DNA of 64,000 bases from contig NZ_FQVX01000001.1 in assembly GCF_900129495.1 (NCBI RefSeq), positions 1,116,001 through 1,180,000 of the forward strand, in the 5' to 3' direction. Each line of letters begins with the position of its first letter. The first letter of the stretch is position 1. Source of the stretch: Geodermatophilus nigrescens. Its GTDB lineage: Bacteria > Actinomycetota > Actinomycetes > Mycobacteriales > Geodermatophilaceae. This document shows positions 26,735-36,799 of this stretch, one piece after another. The translations under genes and the position numbers were made by a program. The notes below the pieces were generated by a model. That model was not told where the DNA came from. It saw only the letters and a list, made by a program, of their open reading frames with translations, and made no database searches.

Positions 26735-28710
26735 TCGTCCCCGTCGCGGTGGGGCTCGTCGGTGTCGTCGACGACCTTGAGGAACGGGCGCGGCGGGAAC
26801 GGCAGGTCGTCGTCGTCCTCGAGCGCGATGAGGTCGATGCCGTCGCCGCCGGCCACCGGCAGGTCCTCGGCGACGACGGCCTCGAGCTCGCCGGTGACCG
26901 CCTCGAGCACCGCGGCAGCCTCCTCGGCGGCCTTGCCGACGATGACCTCGGCGGAGGTGGTGTCCGCGCGGCTGGGCAGCGGCGCGGGCCGGCCGAAGGC
27001 GTAGCCCTGGGCCATCGCGCAGCCGTGCCGGCGCAGCCACTCGGCCTGGTCGAGGTCCTCGATGCCCTCGGCGATGACCTGCAGGCCCATGCCCTGGCCC
27101 AGCTGCAGCAGCCCCTGCACCAGCGCGGCCGACGACGGCTCGCGGACCACCCCGGCGACGAAGGACCGGTCGATCTTCACCGTGTGGATCGGCAGCCGGT
27201 GCAGCGCGGTGATCGCCGAGTAGCCGGTACCGAAGTCGTCCAGCGCCAGCGTGACGCCCCGCTCGGTCACCTCCTGCACCGCCTGCAGCGTGGCCTCGGC
27301 GGCGAACAGCGCCGTCGACTCGGTGATCTCCAGCTCCAGCCGCTCGGGCGGCAGGCCCGACTCGTCGAGGGCGTCGGCGACCAGCCGGGTGAAGCCCTCC
27401 TCGGCCAGGTGCCGCGCGGACACGTTGACGTGCACCCGCAGCCCGGCCGGCCAGCCGGCGGCGTCGGTGCAGGCCCGGCGGAGCACCCAGGCGCCCAGCT
27501 TCGACGTCAGCCGGTTGTTCTCCGCGGCGTCGAGGAAGGCGCCCGGCGGCAGCAGCCCGCGGGTGGGGTGCTGCCAGCGGATCAGCGCCTCGTAGCCGAG
27601 CAGCGTCTCGTCGGAGAGGGACACGATCGGCTGGTAGAAGAGCCGGAGCTCGTCCTCCTCCAGCGCGCGGCGCAGGTCGGTCTCCAGCTGCAGCAGGTCG
27701 ACCTCGTCCTCGGTGAGGCCGCCGTCGTGCACCTCGATGCGGCCCTGGCTGCCGTCGCGCTTGGCGCGGGTCATCGCGCTGTGCGCCTGCTTGAGCAGGT
27801 CGTCGGGGGCGACGTCGGAGCCGAGGGTCAGCCCGACGCTCGCCGACAGCACGATCTCCCGGCCGCCGAGCTGGAACGGGTCGTCGAGGACGGCGAGCAG
27901 CCGGTCGGCGAGCGCCCGCAGGCCGTCGAGGTCCTCGACGTCCTCGGCGAGGATGAGGAACTCGTCGGCGCCCAGGCGCACGGCGGTGTCCTCGACGCGG
28001 GTGCTCCAGCGCAGCCGGTCGGCGACCTGGCTGAGCAGCTGGTCGCCGGCCTCGGTGCCGAGGGTGTCGTTGACCGCCTGGAACCGGTCGAGGTCCAGGT
28101 GCACCAGGCCCACCTGCAGCCCGCGGCGGCGGGACAGGGCGAGGGCGTGGGCGAGCCGGTCGGTCAGCGCCCGCCGGTTGGGCAGGCCGGTCAGCGGGTC
28201 GGTGAACGCCCGGCGGACGAGGTCCTCCTCCGCCCGGCGGCGGTCGGTGACGTCGACCAGCGACAGGACGGCGAACTGCGGCTCGCCGGTGCTGCGGTGG
28301 ACGACGTCGTGGCTCTGCTGCACCCACAGCTCGGTGCCGTCGGCGCGGCGCAGGCGGCGCTCGCCGTCCTGGCGCAGCCACGGGTCGAGGGCGGCGTCCT
28401 CGCCGGGAGCGGGGGCGTCGGGCAGCGGGGCGTCGTCGGGGTGGGCCAGCAGGTCGACGTGCCGGCCGACCATGTCGTCCATCCCGCGGCCGGCCAGCGC
28501 GCACAGCGCGTCGTTGACGACCAGGAGGTGCCCGTCGAGGTCGACGAGGGCCTTGGGGACGGGGGAGGAGAGGAAGAGGGCCCGGAACATCTGGCCGCGG
28601 TCGGCCAGCAGCGTGTCGATGGCCCGCAGCCTCGTCCCCGCCGGTGCACTGCCGCGCTCGCCGGGCTGGTCGGCCCGGGGCCGCGGCACGTGGGGGGCGC
28701 TGAGAGTCAC
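26722..28710 (-). CDS. PAS-GGDEF-EAL protein with degenerate GADEF motif
   Basis: A 662-aa, apparently soluble c-di-GMP protein. A PAS domain (about 40-155) is followed by GGDEF (about 168-330) with GADEF at 247-251 in place of GG(D/E)EF but an I-site-like RVED, and EAL (about 345-590) with intact EAL (Glu374), NVSARHL and DDFGTGYSAI. It therefore looks like a phosphodiesterase with a sensory or GTP-binding GGDEF module. The C-terminal 70 residues are acidic. It starts at GTG 28710, divergent from the LLM gene. Confidence 0.9.
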   Translation of the reverse strand: MTLSAPHVPRPRADQPGERGSAPAGTRLRAIDTLLADRGQMFRALFLSSPVPKALVDLDGHLLVVNDALCALAGRGMDDMVGRHVDLLAHPDDAPLPDAPAPGEDAALDPWLRQDGERRLRRADGTELWVQQSHDVVHRSTGEPQFAVLSLVDVTDRRRAEEDLVRRAFTDPLTGLPNRRALTDRLAHALALSRRRGLQVGLVHLDLDRFQAVNDTLGTEAGDQLLSQVADRLRWSTRVEDTAVRLGADEFLILAEDVEDLDGLRALADRLLAVLDDPFQLGGREIVLSASVGLTLGSDVAPDDLLKQAHSAMTRAKRDGSQGRIEVHDGGLTEDEVDLLQLETDLRRALEEDELRLFYQPIVSLSDETLLGYEALIRWQHPTRGLLPPGAFLDAAENNRLTSKLGAWVLRRACTDAAGWPAGLRVHVNVSARHLAEEGFTRLVADALDESGLPPERLELEITESTALFAAEATLQAVQEVTERGVTLALDDFGTGYSAITALHRLPIHTVKIDRSFVAGVVREPSSAALVQGLLQLGQGMGLQVIAEGIEDLDQAEWLRRHGCAMAQGYAFGRPAPLPSRADTTSAEVIVGKAAEEAAAVLEAVTGELEAVVAEDLPVAGGDGIDLIALEDDDDLPFPPRPFLKVVDDTDEPHRDGDEPRA

Positions 28711-28776
28711 CCGGACAGCCTCGCCGACGTCCCTGCCGGAGTGACGGAACCCGCCCTCGGAATGTCGTGGTCACCT

Positions 28777-28792
28777 GGTCACATCCGGTGAC
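28777..28792. promoter_or_regulatory. GTCAC/GTGAC inverted repeat in divergent promoter region
   Basis: GGTCAC-ATCC-GGTGAC is a 6-bp inverted repeat in the 133-nt gap between the divergent PAS-GGDEF-EAL and LLM genes; a further GGTCACC copy lies at 28769. It could be an operator, but no regulator is identified. Confidence 0.25.
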
Positions 28793-28843
28793 GACACCGT
28801 CCCAACGGGAACATCCGCCCCGCCCCTCGCGCTGGTCTCCGGC

Positions 28844-29872
28844 GTGGACAAGAAGATCGGGTTCCTGAGCTTCGGTCACTGGCAGCCGATCGCGGGCTCG
28901 CGGGTGCGCACCGGGCGCGACGCGCTGGTGCAGACCGTCGAGCTCGCCGTCGCCGCCGAGGAGCTCGGCCTCGACGGGGCGTTCGTCCGGGTGCACCACT
29001 TCGCCCGGCAGCTGGCCTCGCCGTTCCCGCTGCTGTCGGCGATGGCCGCGCGGACCTCGCGCATCGAGCTGGGCACCGGCGTGATCGACATGCGCTACGA
29101 GAACCCGCTGTACATGGCCGAGGAGGCCGCGGCCACCGACCTGCTCGCCGACGGCCGGCTGCAGCTCGGCGTGAGCCGGGGATCCCCGGAGACGGCGCTG
29201 CGCGGCTCGGAGGCCTTCGGCTACGTCCCGCCGGAGGGCGCCACCGACGCCGACCTGGCGCGGGAGAAGACGGCGCTGTTCCTCGCCGCGGTGCGCGGCG
29301 CGACCGTCGTCGACGCCGCCCCCGGCATGACCGGCGGCGCCCGCGGCCGGCTCGCCGTCCAGCCGCAGTCGCCCGGCCTCGCCGACCGCATCTGGTGGGG
29401 CGCCGGCACCCGGGCCACGGGCGAGTGGGCGGCCCGCCAGGGGCTGAACCTGATGAGCTCGACGCTGCTGTCGGAGGACACCGGAGTGCCGTTCGACGAG
29501 CTGCAGGCCGAGCAGATCGCTCGCTACCGCGCCGCGTGGGCGGAGGCCGGTTGGGAGCACGAGCCGCGGGTGTCGGTGAGCCGCAGCGTCGTCCCGATCG
29601 TGTCCGACCTCGACCGCGTCTACTTCGGCGACGAGCGCCGCTCGTCCGACCAGGTCGGCCTGCTGGAGGGCGTGCGCGCCCGCTTCGGCCGCAGCTACGC
29701 CGGCGAGCCCGACGAGGTCGCCGAGGAGCTGGCCAAGGACGCCGCCGTCCGCGAGGCCGACACCCTGCTCATCACCGTGCCGAACATGCTCGGGGTCGAG
29801 TACAACGCCGCGCTGCTGGAGAACGTCGCGCGGCACGTGGCACCGGCCATCGGCTGGTCACCCTCGCGCTGA
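28844..29872 (+). CDS. LLM-class flavin/F420-dependent oxidoreductase
   Basis: A 342-aa luciferase-like monooxygenase-family TIM barrel. Visible family features are VRVHHFARQLASPFPLLSAM, RIELGTGVIDMRYENP, the AAATDLLADGRLQLGVSRG segment and the C-terminal SVSRSVVPI region. Members use FMNH2 or reduced F420; F420 is available given fbiC nearby, but the sequence alone does not decide. It starts at GTG 28844 and is followed by a strong terminator, so it is probably monocistronic. Confidence 0.9.
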   Translation: MDKKIGFLSFGHWQPIAGSRVRTGRDALVQTVELAVAAEELGLDGAFVRVHHFARQLASPFPLLSAMAARTSRIELGTGVIDMRYENPLYMAEEAAATDLLADGRLQLGVSRGSPETALRGSEAFGYVPPEGATDADLAREKTALFLAAVRGATVVDAAPGMTGGARGRLAVQPQSPGLADRIWWGAGTRATGEWAARQGLNLMSSTLLSEDTGVPFDELQAEQIARYRAAWAEAGWEHEPRVSVSRSVVPIVSDLDRVYFGDERRSSDQVGLLEGVRARFGRSYAGEPDEVAEELAKDAAVREADTLLITVPNMLGVEYNAALLENVARHVAPAIGWSPSR

Positions 29873-29883
29873 CCTGCACCACG

Positions 29884-29922
29884 ACGAGTGGCCCGGGACC
29901 TGTGCGGTCCCGGGCCACTCGT
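29884..29922. terminator. Strong hairpin terminator after the LLM gene
   Basis: A perfect 17-bp stem, ACGAGTGGCCCGGGACC / GGTCCCGGGCCACTCGT with loop TGTGC, 12 nt past the stop and in a convergent gap, so it may serve both strands. Confidence 0.8.
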
Positions 29923-29976
29923 CTGTGAGGAGGTGTCGCGGCGCCCGGGGTCAGGGGGCGCCCGCGGGGCGGTCGG

Positions 29977-30627
29977 TCAGGAGGCGTCGAAGGTGACGTT
30001 GCCCGCGGCGTCGACGTTCGCCAGGACCTCGCCGGTGTTGGCCGGGTCGTCGGTGAGGGCGACGGTGCAGGTCAGCTGCAGGCCGTCGGCGGCGACGAGC
30101 ACGGTGCGCTCGCCGGCGTCGCAGGTGGAGCTCACGGTCAGGCCGGCCTCGGTGGCGAACTGCTCGGTCAGCAGCGCCTCCACGTCGGCCACCGGCACGT
30201 AGACCTGGTCGCTCTCGATGGTCACGTTGCCCTCGTCGTCGGTCTGCTCGACGGTGAAGGTGACGTCCTGGCCCTCGAGCGAGCCGGTGCACGTGGTGAC
30301 GGTGCCGGCGGCGAGGTCGACGTCGTCGGGGCAGCTGACGTCGGTCAGCGTCACGCCCACCTGCTCCTGCGCCAGCGAGGCGATCTCCCGCTCGGCCTCG
30401 GCGGTGTCGAGCACCCGCGGGGCGAAGAGCAGGAACGCGCCGATGCCGAGGCCGGCGAGCACGAGGACGGCGACGACGCTGCCGACGATCGCGCCGGTGC
30501 GCTTCTTCCTCGGCTGCTGCGCCGGGGCGCCGAAGCCGGGGGCCGGGAACGGCGGCGGGGCGTAGGGGCCGTGTCCCTGGGGGGCGTACGGCTGGGCGGT
30601 GTGGCGGGGGTCGTGGACCTGGGTCAT
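29977..30627 (-). CDS. Membrane protein with two DUF4333-like domains
   Basis: A 216-aa protein: a Pro/Tyr-rich cytoplasmic N-terminus, positive KKR, one TM (about 49-70), then two tandem DUF4333-type extracytoplasmic domains. Each has a Cys pair about 15-20 residues apart (DVSCPDD...TTCTG and SSTCDAG...LTCTV), probably disulfides, and a gap strand such as DVTFTVEQT. ATG 30627 is preceded by GAGGAG. DUF4333 is common in actinobacterial envelope proteins, with function unknown. Confidence 0.83.
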   Translation of the reverse strand: MTQVHDPRHTAQPYAPQGHGPYAPPPFPAPGFGAPAQQPRKKRTGAIVGSVVAVLVLAGLGIGAFLLFAPRVLDTAEAEREIASLAQEQVGVTLTDVSCPDDVDLAAGTVTTCTGSLEGQDVTFTVEQTDDEGNVTIESDQVYVPVADVEALLTEQFATEAGLTVSSTCDAGERTVLVAADGLQLTCTVALTDDPANTGEVLANVDAAGNVTFDAS

Positions 30628-30754
30628 GTCCGGCTCCTCGATCGGGCCCGGGACCGTCCCCGGGTGCTCGGGAGCACCGTGCCGCGCGCCACTTGCGGCG
30701 ACCTTCGGCGTCACTTGCACGCGACGACAAGTGCGCGGCGACCGATCGGAGGAG

Positions 30755-30827
30755 CGCGCCCGGCAGGGATCGAACCTGCGACCAAGTGCTTAGAAGGCAC
30801 CTGCTCTATCCGCTGAGCTACGGGCGC
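30755..30827 (-). tRNA. tRNA-Arg (anticodon TCT)
   Basis: Minus-strand cloverleaf: acceptor GCGCCCG/CGGGCGC, D-arm GCTCAGCGGATAGAGC, anticodon loop CTTCTAA with TCT, T-arm GCAGGTTCGATCCCTGC, discriminator G. The 3' CCA is not encoded. Confidence 0.96.
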
Positions 30828-31020
30828 TCGGTCGCCGATGATGGCACCTCCCGCGGCACCCGTGTGCGCCGTGGCACGGCGGGGTGACGATCCGCTCGTG
30901 CGGCGTCCACAGGCGCCGGTGGGTCCACAGGCCGCCGCGGACGCCGTCCGCGGGCCGCCGGCGGGCCCAGGGTCGTCGTCGGGCCGGCACCGCGCCGGCC
31001 GCGAGACCCCGAGGAGCACC

Positions 31021-31569
31021 GTGAGCGCCACCGAGATCACCGTCACCGGCAACGTCGTCGCCTCACCCACCCGCGTGCGCACGCAGAACGGCGCCGTGAC
31101 CAACTTCCGCGTCGCCTCCACCGAGCGCCGCTACGACGCGGCCACCGGCACCTACGTCGACGGGTCCAGCTTCTTCGTCGACGTCGAGTGCTGGAACGAG
31201 CTGGGCGCCAACGTGGCGTCCAGCGTCAGCAAGGGCGACCCGGTCGTCGTCCGCGGCCTCCTGCGCACCGAGGAGTGGGAGAACGAGAAGGGCCGGGGCA
31301 GCCGGCCGCGGATCCGGGCCCGGGCCGTCGGCCTCGACCTGAGCCGGGGCACGGCCGAGTTCCGCAAGACGCAGCGCAGCACGACCGCCGCGCCCCCGGT
31401 GCAGGAGGCCGTGGACGAGGCGCTGCGGGAGGCGCTCGACGGGACGCCGGAGGACGAGATGGACGGCCGGGACTACTCCGGGCCCTCCGAGCCGTTGTAC
31501 GAGCTGGACCCCGACTCGTCCGCGGGTGGCACGGCGCACGGCGCCCTGCCCGAACCGGCTCTCCACTAG
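31021..31569 (+). CDS. ssb: Single-stranded DNA-binding protein
   Basis: A 182-aa OB-fold SSB. The N-terminal 105 residues match the family (ITVTGNVVASPTRV, TNFRVAST, FFVDVECWNELGANVASSV, GDPVVVRGLLRTEEW). The C-terminal part is acidic and disordered but does not end in the usual acidic tip (DDDIPF) that recruits partners; it ends in EPALH. This suggests a secondary SSB, and the main SSB is usually encoded near rpsF/rpsR. GTG 31021 follows GAGGAGC. Confidence 0.9.
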   Translation: MSATEITVTGNVVASPTRVRTQNGAVTNFRVASTERRYDAATGTYVDGSSFFVDVECWNELGANVASSVSKGDPVVVRGLLRTEEWENEKGRGSRPRIRARAVGLDLSRGTAEFRKTQRSTTAAPPVQEAVDEALREALDGTPEDEMDGRDYSGPSEPLYELDPDSSAGGTAHGALPEPALH

Positions 31570-31685
31570 CCGCCCGCGACTGGGAGGATCGGGACCGAGA
31601 ACGCACGGGGGCCGGGCCGGACCACGCACCGGCCCGCCCTCCCTGCGCACGGACACCGCGCACCGACGGAAGGCTCGAACGCCCA

Positions 31686-33356
<1,671 letters not shown>

Positions 33357-33384
33357 TCCGCGGCCAGTCCGCGGCGAGGCCCCC

Positions 33385-33422
33385 CGACGGCCGGCCGGAG
33401 CACCCGCTCCGGCCGGCCGTCG
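33385..33422. terminator. Strong hairpin terminator after ettA
   Basis: A perfect 17-bp stem, CGACGGCCGGCCGGAGC / GCTCCGGCCGGCCGTCG with loop ACCC, in the 81-nt convergent gap between ettA and the phosphatase gene; probably bidirectional. Confidence 0.8.
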
Positions 33423-33437
33423 GCGTCTCCGGGCCGC

Positions 33438-33866
33438 TCACGGGCGGAACGCGGCGACGAGGCGGGCCTGCCGGCGGGTCTCCACGGCGCGGGCCCGGTA
33501 GCGGCGGCGCACGAACGCCACCGCCTCCTCCGGCGGGACGCCGTCGAGCACGGCCAGGCACGCCAGCGCCGTCCCCGTGCGGCCAGTCCCGCCGCCGCAG
33601 GCGACCTCGACCCGCTGGGTCGCCGAGCGCTCCCAGGCCTCGGTCAGCGCGGCCCGCAGGTCGCCGGGGTCGGCCGGCAGCCGGAAGTCCGGCCAGCGCA
33701 CCCAGCGGCCCTCCCAGGCGAGGGCCGGCGGGCGCCGCCCGAGCAGGTAGACGCCGAAGCCCGGCTCCGGTCCTGCCGGCAGGGGACGGCGCAGCCCGCG
33801 GCCGCGCACGCGGCGTCCCGACGGCAGGACGAGCACGCCCGGTGCGCCGTCGTCCCACGGGTCCAC
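33438..33866 (-). CDS. Small tyrosine/dual-specificity phosphatase-like protein
   Basis: A 142-aa protein with the CX5R phosphatase P-loop: Cys90-GGGTG-Arg96 in VACGGGTGRTGTAL. WPDFRLP about 30 residues earlier supplies the likely general-acid Asp of the WPD loop. It is short for a PTP, like the atypical dual-specificity group. No signal or TM. It is divergent from the thioesterase gene. Activity is plausible because both key elements are intact; the substrate is unknown. Confidence 0.82.
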   Translation of the reverse strand: MDPWDDGAPGVLVLPSGRRVRGRGLRRPLPAGPEPGFGVYLLGRRPPALAWEGRWVRWPDFRLPADPGDLRAALTEAWERSATQRVEVACGGGTGRTGTALACLAVLDGVPPEEAVAFVRRRYRARAVETRRQARLVAAFRP

Positions 33867-33925
33867 GGTCCCGACGGTAGGTCGCGGTCGACGGGCACGG
33901 GACCGGTGCGGCAGGGTGTCGGACC

Positions 33926-34357
33926 GTGCGGTTCACGGTGCAGGTCCCGATGCGCTGGTCGGACATGGACGCCTACGGGCACGTCAACAACGTCGTGTAC
34001 TTGCAGTACTTCGAGATGGCCCGCGTGGCGCTGTTCTTCGAGCGGGCGTCGCTGGAGGAGCGGACCGGCCTGCGCCGCGGCACCGTCGTCGCCGCCCACG
34101 AGATCGCCTACAAGCGGCCGGTCGTCTACTCCGCCCGCCCGCTCGACGTGCAGATCTGGGTGTCGGGCATCCGCGCGGCCGCCTTCACCTGCCACTACGA
34201 GGTGTTCGACCACGAGCGCCTGGCGGTCACCGGCAGCACCCTGCTCGTGCCGTTCGACTTCACGATCGACCGGCCGCGCCGGCTCAGCCCCGACGAGAAG
34301 GAGTTCCTGCTCCGCTGGGCCGACGAGCCCGAGCCGGCCGCCGCCGCGGGGGAGTAG
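33926..34357 (+). CDS. Hotdog-fold acyl-CoA thioesterase (4HBT family)
   Basis: A 143-aa single-hotdog protein with DMDAYGHVNNVVYLQYFEMAR, which contains the catalytic Asp and the HVNN motif of 4-hydroxybenzoyl-CoA-type thioesterases, and later strands YKRPVVYSARPLDVQIWV. It is likely a tetrameric or dimeric cytosolic hydrolase of short acyl-CoAs. GTG 33926 starts MRFTVQVPMRWSDMD, typical of the family. It converges with the YccF gene 3 nt away. Confidence 0.9.
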   Translation: MRFTVQVPMRWSDMDAYGHVNNVVYLQYFEMARVALFFERASLEERTGLRRGTVVAAHEIAYKRPVVYSARPLDVQIWVSGIRAAAFTCHYEVFDHERLAVTGSTLLVPFDFTIDRPRRLSPDEKEFLLRWADEPEPAAAAGE

Positions 34358-34360
34358 GCC

Positions 34361-34801
34361 TCAGCGGTACGCGCCGGCCTGCACCACGCCGCCGCCGGCG
34401 TGCATCCAGTCGCGCGGCGGCGCCGTCTCGACCACCCGCTTGCCCAGCGGGAACAGCCCGACGGCGGCCAGCTTGAACGACGCCACGCCGAACGGGATGC
34501 CGACGATCGTCAGGCAGAAGACGACGCCCGCGGCGAGGTGCACCAGCGCCAGCCACCAGCCGGCGACCAGGAACCACAGCAGGTTGCCCACCGCCGACGC
34601 CACCCCGGCGCCCGGCGCGCGCACCGTCGTCCGCCCGAAGGGCCAGACCACGAAGCCGGCCAGCCGGAACGCGGCGATCCCGAACGGGATGGTGACCACG
34701 AGGACGCAGGCGATCAGCCCGGCCAGCGCGTAGGCCAGCGCCAGCATCCAGCCGTGCAGGACGAGCCAGACCAGGTTCAGCAGCGTGCGGAGGGTGTCCA
34801 C
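34361..34801 (-). CDS. YccF domain membrane protein
   Basis: A 146-aa inner-membrane protein with two repeated YccF modules: LLNLVWLVLHGW...VVTIPFGIAAFRLAGFVVWPFGR and NLLWFLVAGWWLALVHL...IVGIPFGVASFKLAAVGLFPLGK. Each has the hydrophobic hairpin followed by the IPFG motif. GTG 34801 is chosen because TM1 begins right after it. It lies 68 nt downstream of the MOSC gene on the same strand and may be the last gene of the bioY operon. Function unknown. Confidence 0.88.
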   Translation of the reverse strand: MDTLRTLLNLVWLVLHGWMLALAYALAGLIACVLVVTIPFGIAAFRLAGFVVWPFGRTTVRAPGAGVASAVGNLLWFLVAGWWLALVHLAAGVVFCLTIVGIPFGVASFKLAAVGLFPLGKRVVETAPPRDWMHAGGGVVQAGAYR

Positions 34802-34869
34802 ACCGGTTCGACGGACCGGCGGGCGCCGGGGTTCCGCCGGGCGGCCGGGCGGACGGAGGAGCCGACGGC

Positions 34870-35397
34870 TCAGCCCGCGACCAGCCGCGGCACGGGCCGG
34901 TCGGCACCGGTCGGCGCGCCGCGGCGGGCGGCCTCCTCGTCGGTCACCGGCCGGACGACGGCGCCCTCGGCGATCTCCGCGCCGGCGAACACCGCGGCGT
35001 TGATCCCGCCGCGGTGCACCATCGCCTTCACCAGCCGCGCACCGGTCAGCCGCTCGAGGTGCGCGCACGGCGGGCAGCGCTTCATGCCGAACAGCAGCGC
35101 GTCGCCCACCGCGAAGAAGCGGCCCACCAGCGCGGGCAGGTCGACGCCGGTGGTCACCAGGTTGCGGCGGGTGTCGCCCGGCGTCAGCGGCACCCCCACC
35201 TCGGCGGCCACCGCCGCCACGTCGGCGCCGTCGATCAGCGTCAGCTGCTTCTCCAGGTCCGGGTACCGCGCCCAGGTGCCGCCGCCGAGCGCGTAGCGGT
35301 CGCCCTCCAGCCCCAGCCCGGCCACCAGCCGCGCGGTGGGCACCCGGCGCATCGGGGCGGCGGCCTCGGTGGTCAACCAGATCTCGGTCACGGTCAC
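34870..35397 (-). CDS. MOSC domain protein
   Basis: A 175-aa protein of the MOSC (molybdenum cofactor sulfurase C-terminal) superfamily, with GLGLEGDRYALGGGTW, GDTRRNLVTTGVDL, the conserved cysteine motif KRCPPCAHLE and the HRGGINAAV region. GTG 35397 overlaps the stop of the EcfT gene (GTGA), so it is translationally coupled to the transporter operon. Family members handle molybdopterin or sulfur transfer; a link to the upstream vitamin transporter is unexplained. Confidence 0.88.
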   Translation of the reverse strand: MTVTEIWLTTEAAAPMRRVPTARLVAGLGLEGDRYALGGGTWARYPDLEKQLTLIDGADVAAVAAEVGVPLTPGDTRRNLVTTGVDLPALVGRFFAVGDALLFGMKRCPPCAHLERLTGARLVKAMVHRGGINAAVFAGAEIAEGAVVRPVTDEEAARRGAPTGADRPVPRLVAG

Positions 35398-36056
35398 GGG
35401 GAGGCCTCCGCAGGAGCCGGGCGCCGGCGGCGCCGGGGCGGGTCGTCGTCGGCGCCGCGGGCGTCGAGCGCCTCGCTGACGTCGTGGGCCATCTGCAGCA
35501 CCTGCACCAGCAGCGGGGCGACCGTCGTCCGCAGCGCCCGCACCCCGCGGGGGGACCCGCCGCGCGCGGCCTGTGCGGCGCGGATCCGGTCGGCGCGCTC
35601 CACGAGCACGGGGATGAACCGCAGCGCCATCGCCACCACGAGCCCGATCCGCGCCGGGCGGACGCCGACCAGGCGCAGCGGGCCGCACAGCCGCTCGACC
35701 ACCGCGACCATCTCGCTGACCCGCGTCGTCGCCGTCACCACCGCCGCGGCCAGCACGAGGGCGAGCAGCCGCAGCGCCACGTGCGCCCCGGTGCGCAGGT
35801 CGGTGGTCAGTGCGTGCACCACGAGCAGCGCCAGCAGCCACCAGCGCACCGCCCGCGCCTGCCGGGCCAGCACGGCCGGCGGCAGCCGCGCGACCGCCAG
35901 GCCCACCACCAGCACGCCGGCCAGCGCGCCAGCGGCGGCGGGCAGCGTCGGCAGGAGGAACAGCGCGACGGCGAGGGCCGCGAGGCACAGCAGCTTCGCC
36001 CCGGCCGGCAGCCGGTGCACGAGGCTCGCCCGCGGGACGTACAGCGCGAGGGTCAC
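35394..36056 (-). CDS. bioN: ECF transporter T component (EcfT/CbiQ, BioN type)
   Basis: A 220-aa polytopic membrane protein of the CbiQ/EcfT family. Five or six TM segments are followed by coupling helices with the two Ala-Arg-Gly motifs (AAQAARGG and ALDARGAD) that contact the ATPases. GTG 36056 overlaps the stop of the ATPase gene by 4 nt. Next to bioY it is best called BioN of a dedicated biotin transporter; the C-terminus is Arg/Pro-rich. Confidence 0.88.
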   Translation of the reverse strand: MTLALYVPRASLVHRLPAGAKLLCLAALAVALFLLPTLPAAAGALAGVLVVGLAVARLPPAVLARQARAVRWWLLALLVVHALTTDLRTGAHVALRLLALVLAAAVVTATTRVSEMVAVVERLCGPLRLVGVRPARIGLVVAMALRFIPVLVERADRIRAAQAARGGSPRGVRALRTTVAPLLVQVLQMAHDVSEALDARGADDDPPRRRRRPAPAEASP

Positions 36057-36799
36057 CGGCCGGCCATCAGCGCGCGGTAGGCGGCGACCGCCGGGCCGGG
36101 GGAGGCGTCCTCGACCACGCGGCCGCCGTCGACCACCAGCACCCGGTCGAAGCCGTCGAGCAGGTCGAGCTGGTGGGTCACCACGACGACCTGCTGCTCC
36201 AGCCCCGCGATGAGCCCCGCCACGCGGCGCGCGTTCACCAGGTCCAGCAGCGTCGTCGGCTCGTCGAACACGATGCGGGCCGGGCGCATGACGAGCACCC
36301 CGGCGATGGCCAGCAGCTGCTTCTGCCCGCCGGAGAGCAGGTGGGCGGGGTGGTCGGCGTGCCCGGCCAGGCCGTACCGCTCGAGCACCTCCGCCACGCG
36401 CGCGGCCCGCTCGGCGGGCGGCACGCCCTGGTTCTCCAGCCCGTAGGCGACGTCCTCGGCCACCGTCGGGTGCACGATCTGCGCGTCGGGGTCCTGGAAG
36501 ACGAAGCCCACCCGCCGGCGCACCGCCCGCACCTGGGTGCGGGTGTCCAGCCCGTCGACGGTGACGCTGCCGGAGGTGGGCACCACCAGCCCGTTGAGCA
36601 GCCGGGCGAACGTCGACTTGCCCGACCCGTTGGCGCCGACGACGCCCACGCGCGCCTCGGTGAGGGTCAGGTCGATGCCGTCGAGCACCACCCGCTCGCC
36701 GTACCGGTGCCCGACCCCGCGCAGCTCGATGCCGCGGCCGGGGTCGGCGACGTCGGCCGCGGCGGGCGCCCCGGCCGTCCCGGGACGGCGGAACCTCAC
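36053..36799 (-). CDS. bioM: ECF transporter ATPase (BioM type)
   Basis: A 248-aa ABC ATPase with Walker A GANGSGKST, Q-loop FQDPDAQIVHPTV, signature LLSGGQKQL, Walker B ARIVFDEPT and switch VVVVTHQLD. The Q-loop FQDPDAQ is the ECF ATPase type. The GTG start overlaps bioY's stop (GTGA), and the stop overlaps the start of the T component. A short Ala/Pro N-terminal extension precedes the domain. It energises vitamin uptake by the S component. Confidence 0.93.
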   Translation of the reverse strand: MRFRRPGTAGAPAAADVADPGRGIELRGVGHRYGERVVLDGIDLTLTEARVGVVGANGSGKSTFARLLNGLVVPTSGSVTVDGLDTRTQVRAVRRRVGFVFQDPDAQIVHPTVAEDVAYGLENQGVPPAERAARVAEVLERYGLAGHADHPAHLLSGGQKQLLAIAGVLVMRPARIVFDEPTTLLDLVNARRVAGLIAGLEQQVVVVTHQLDLLDGFDRVLVVDGGRVVEDASPGPAVAAYRALMAGR

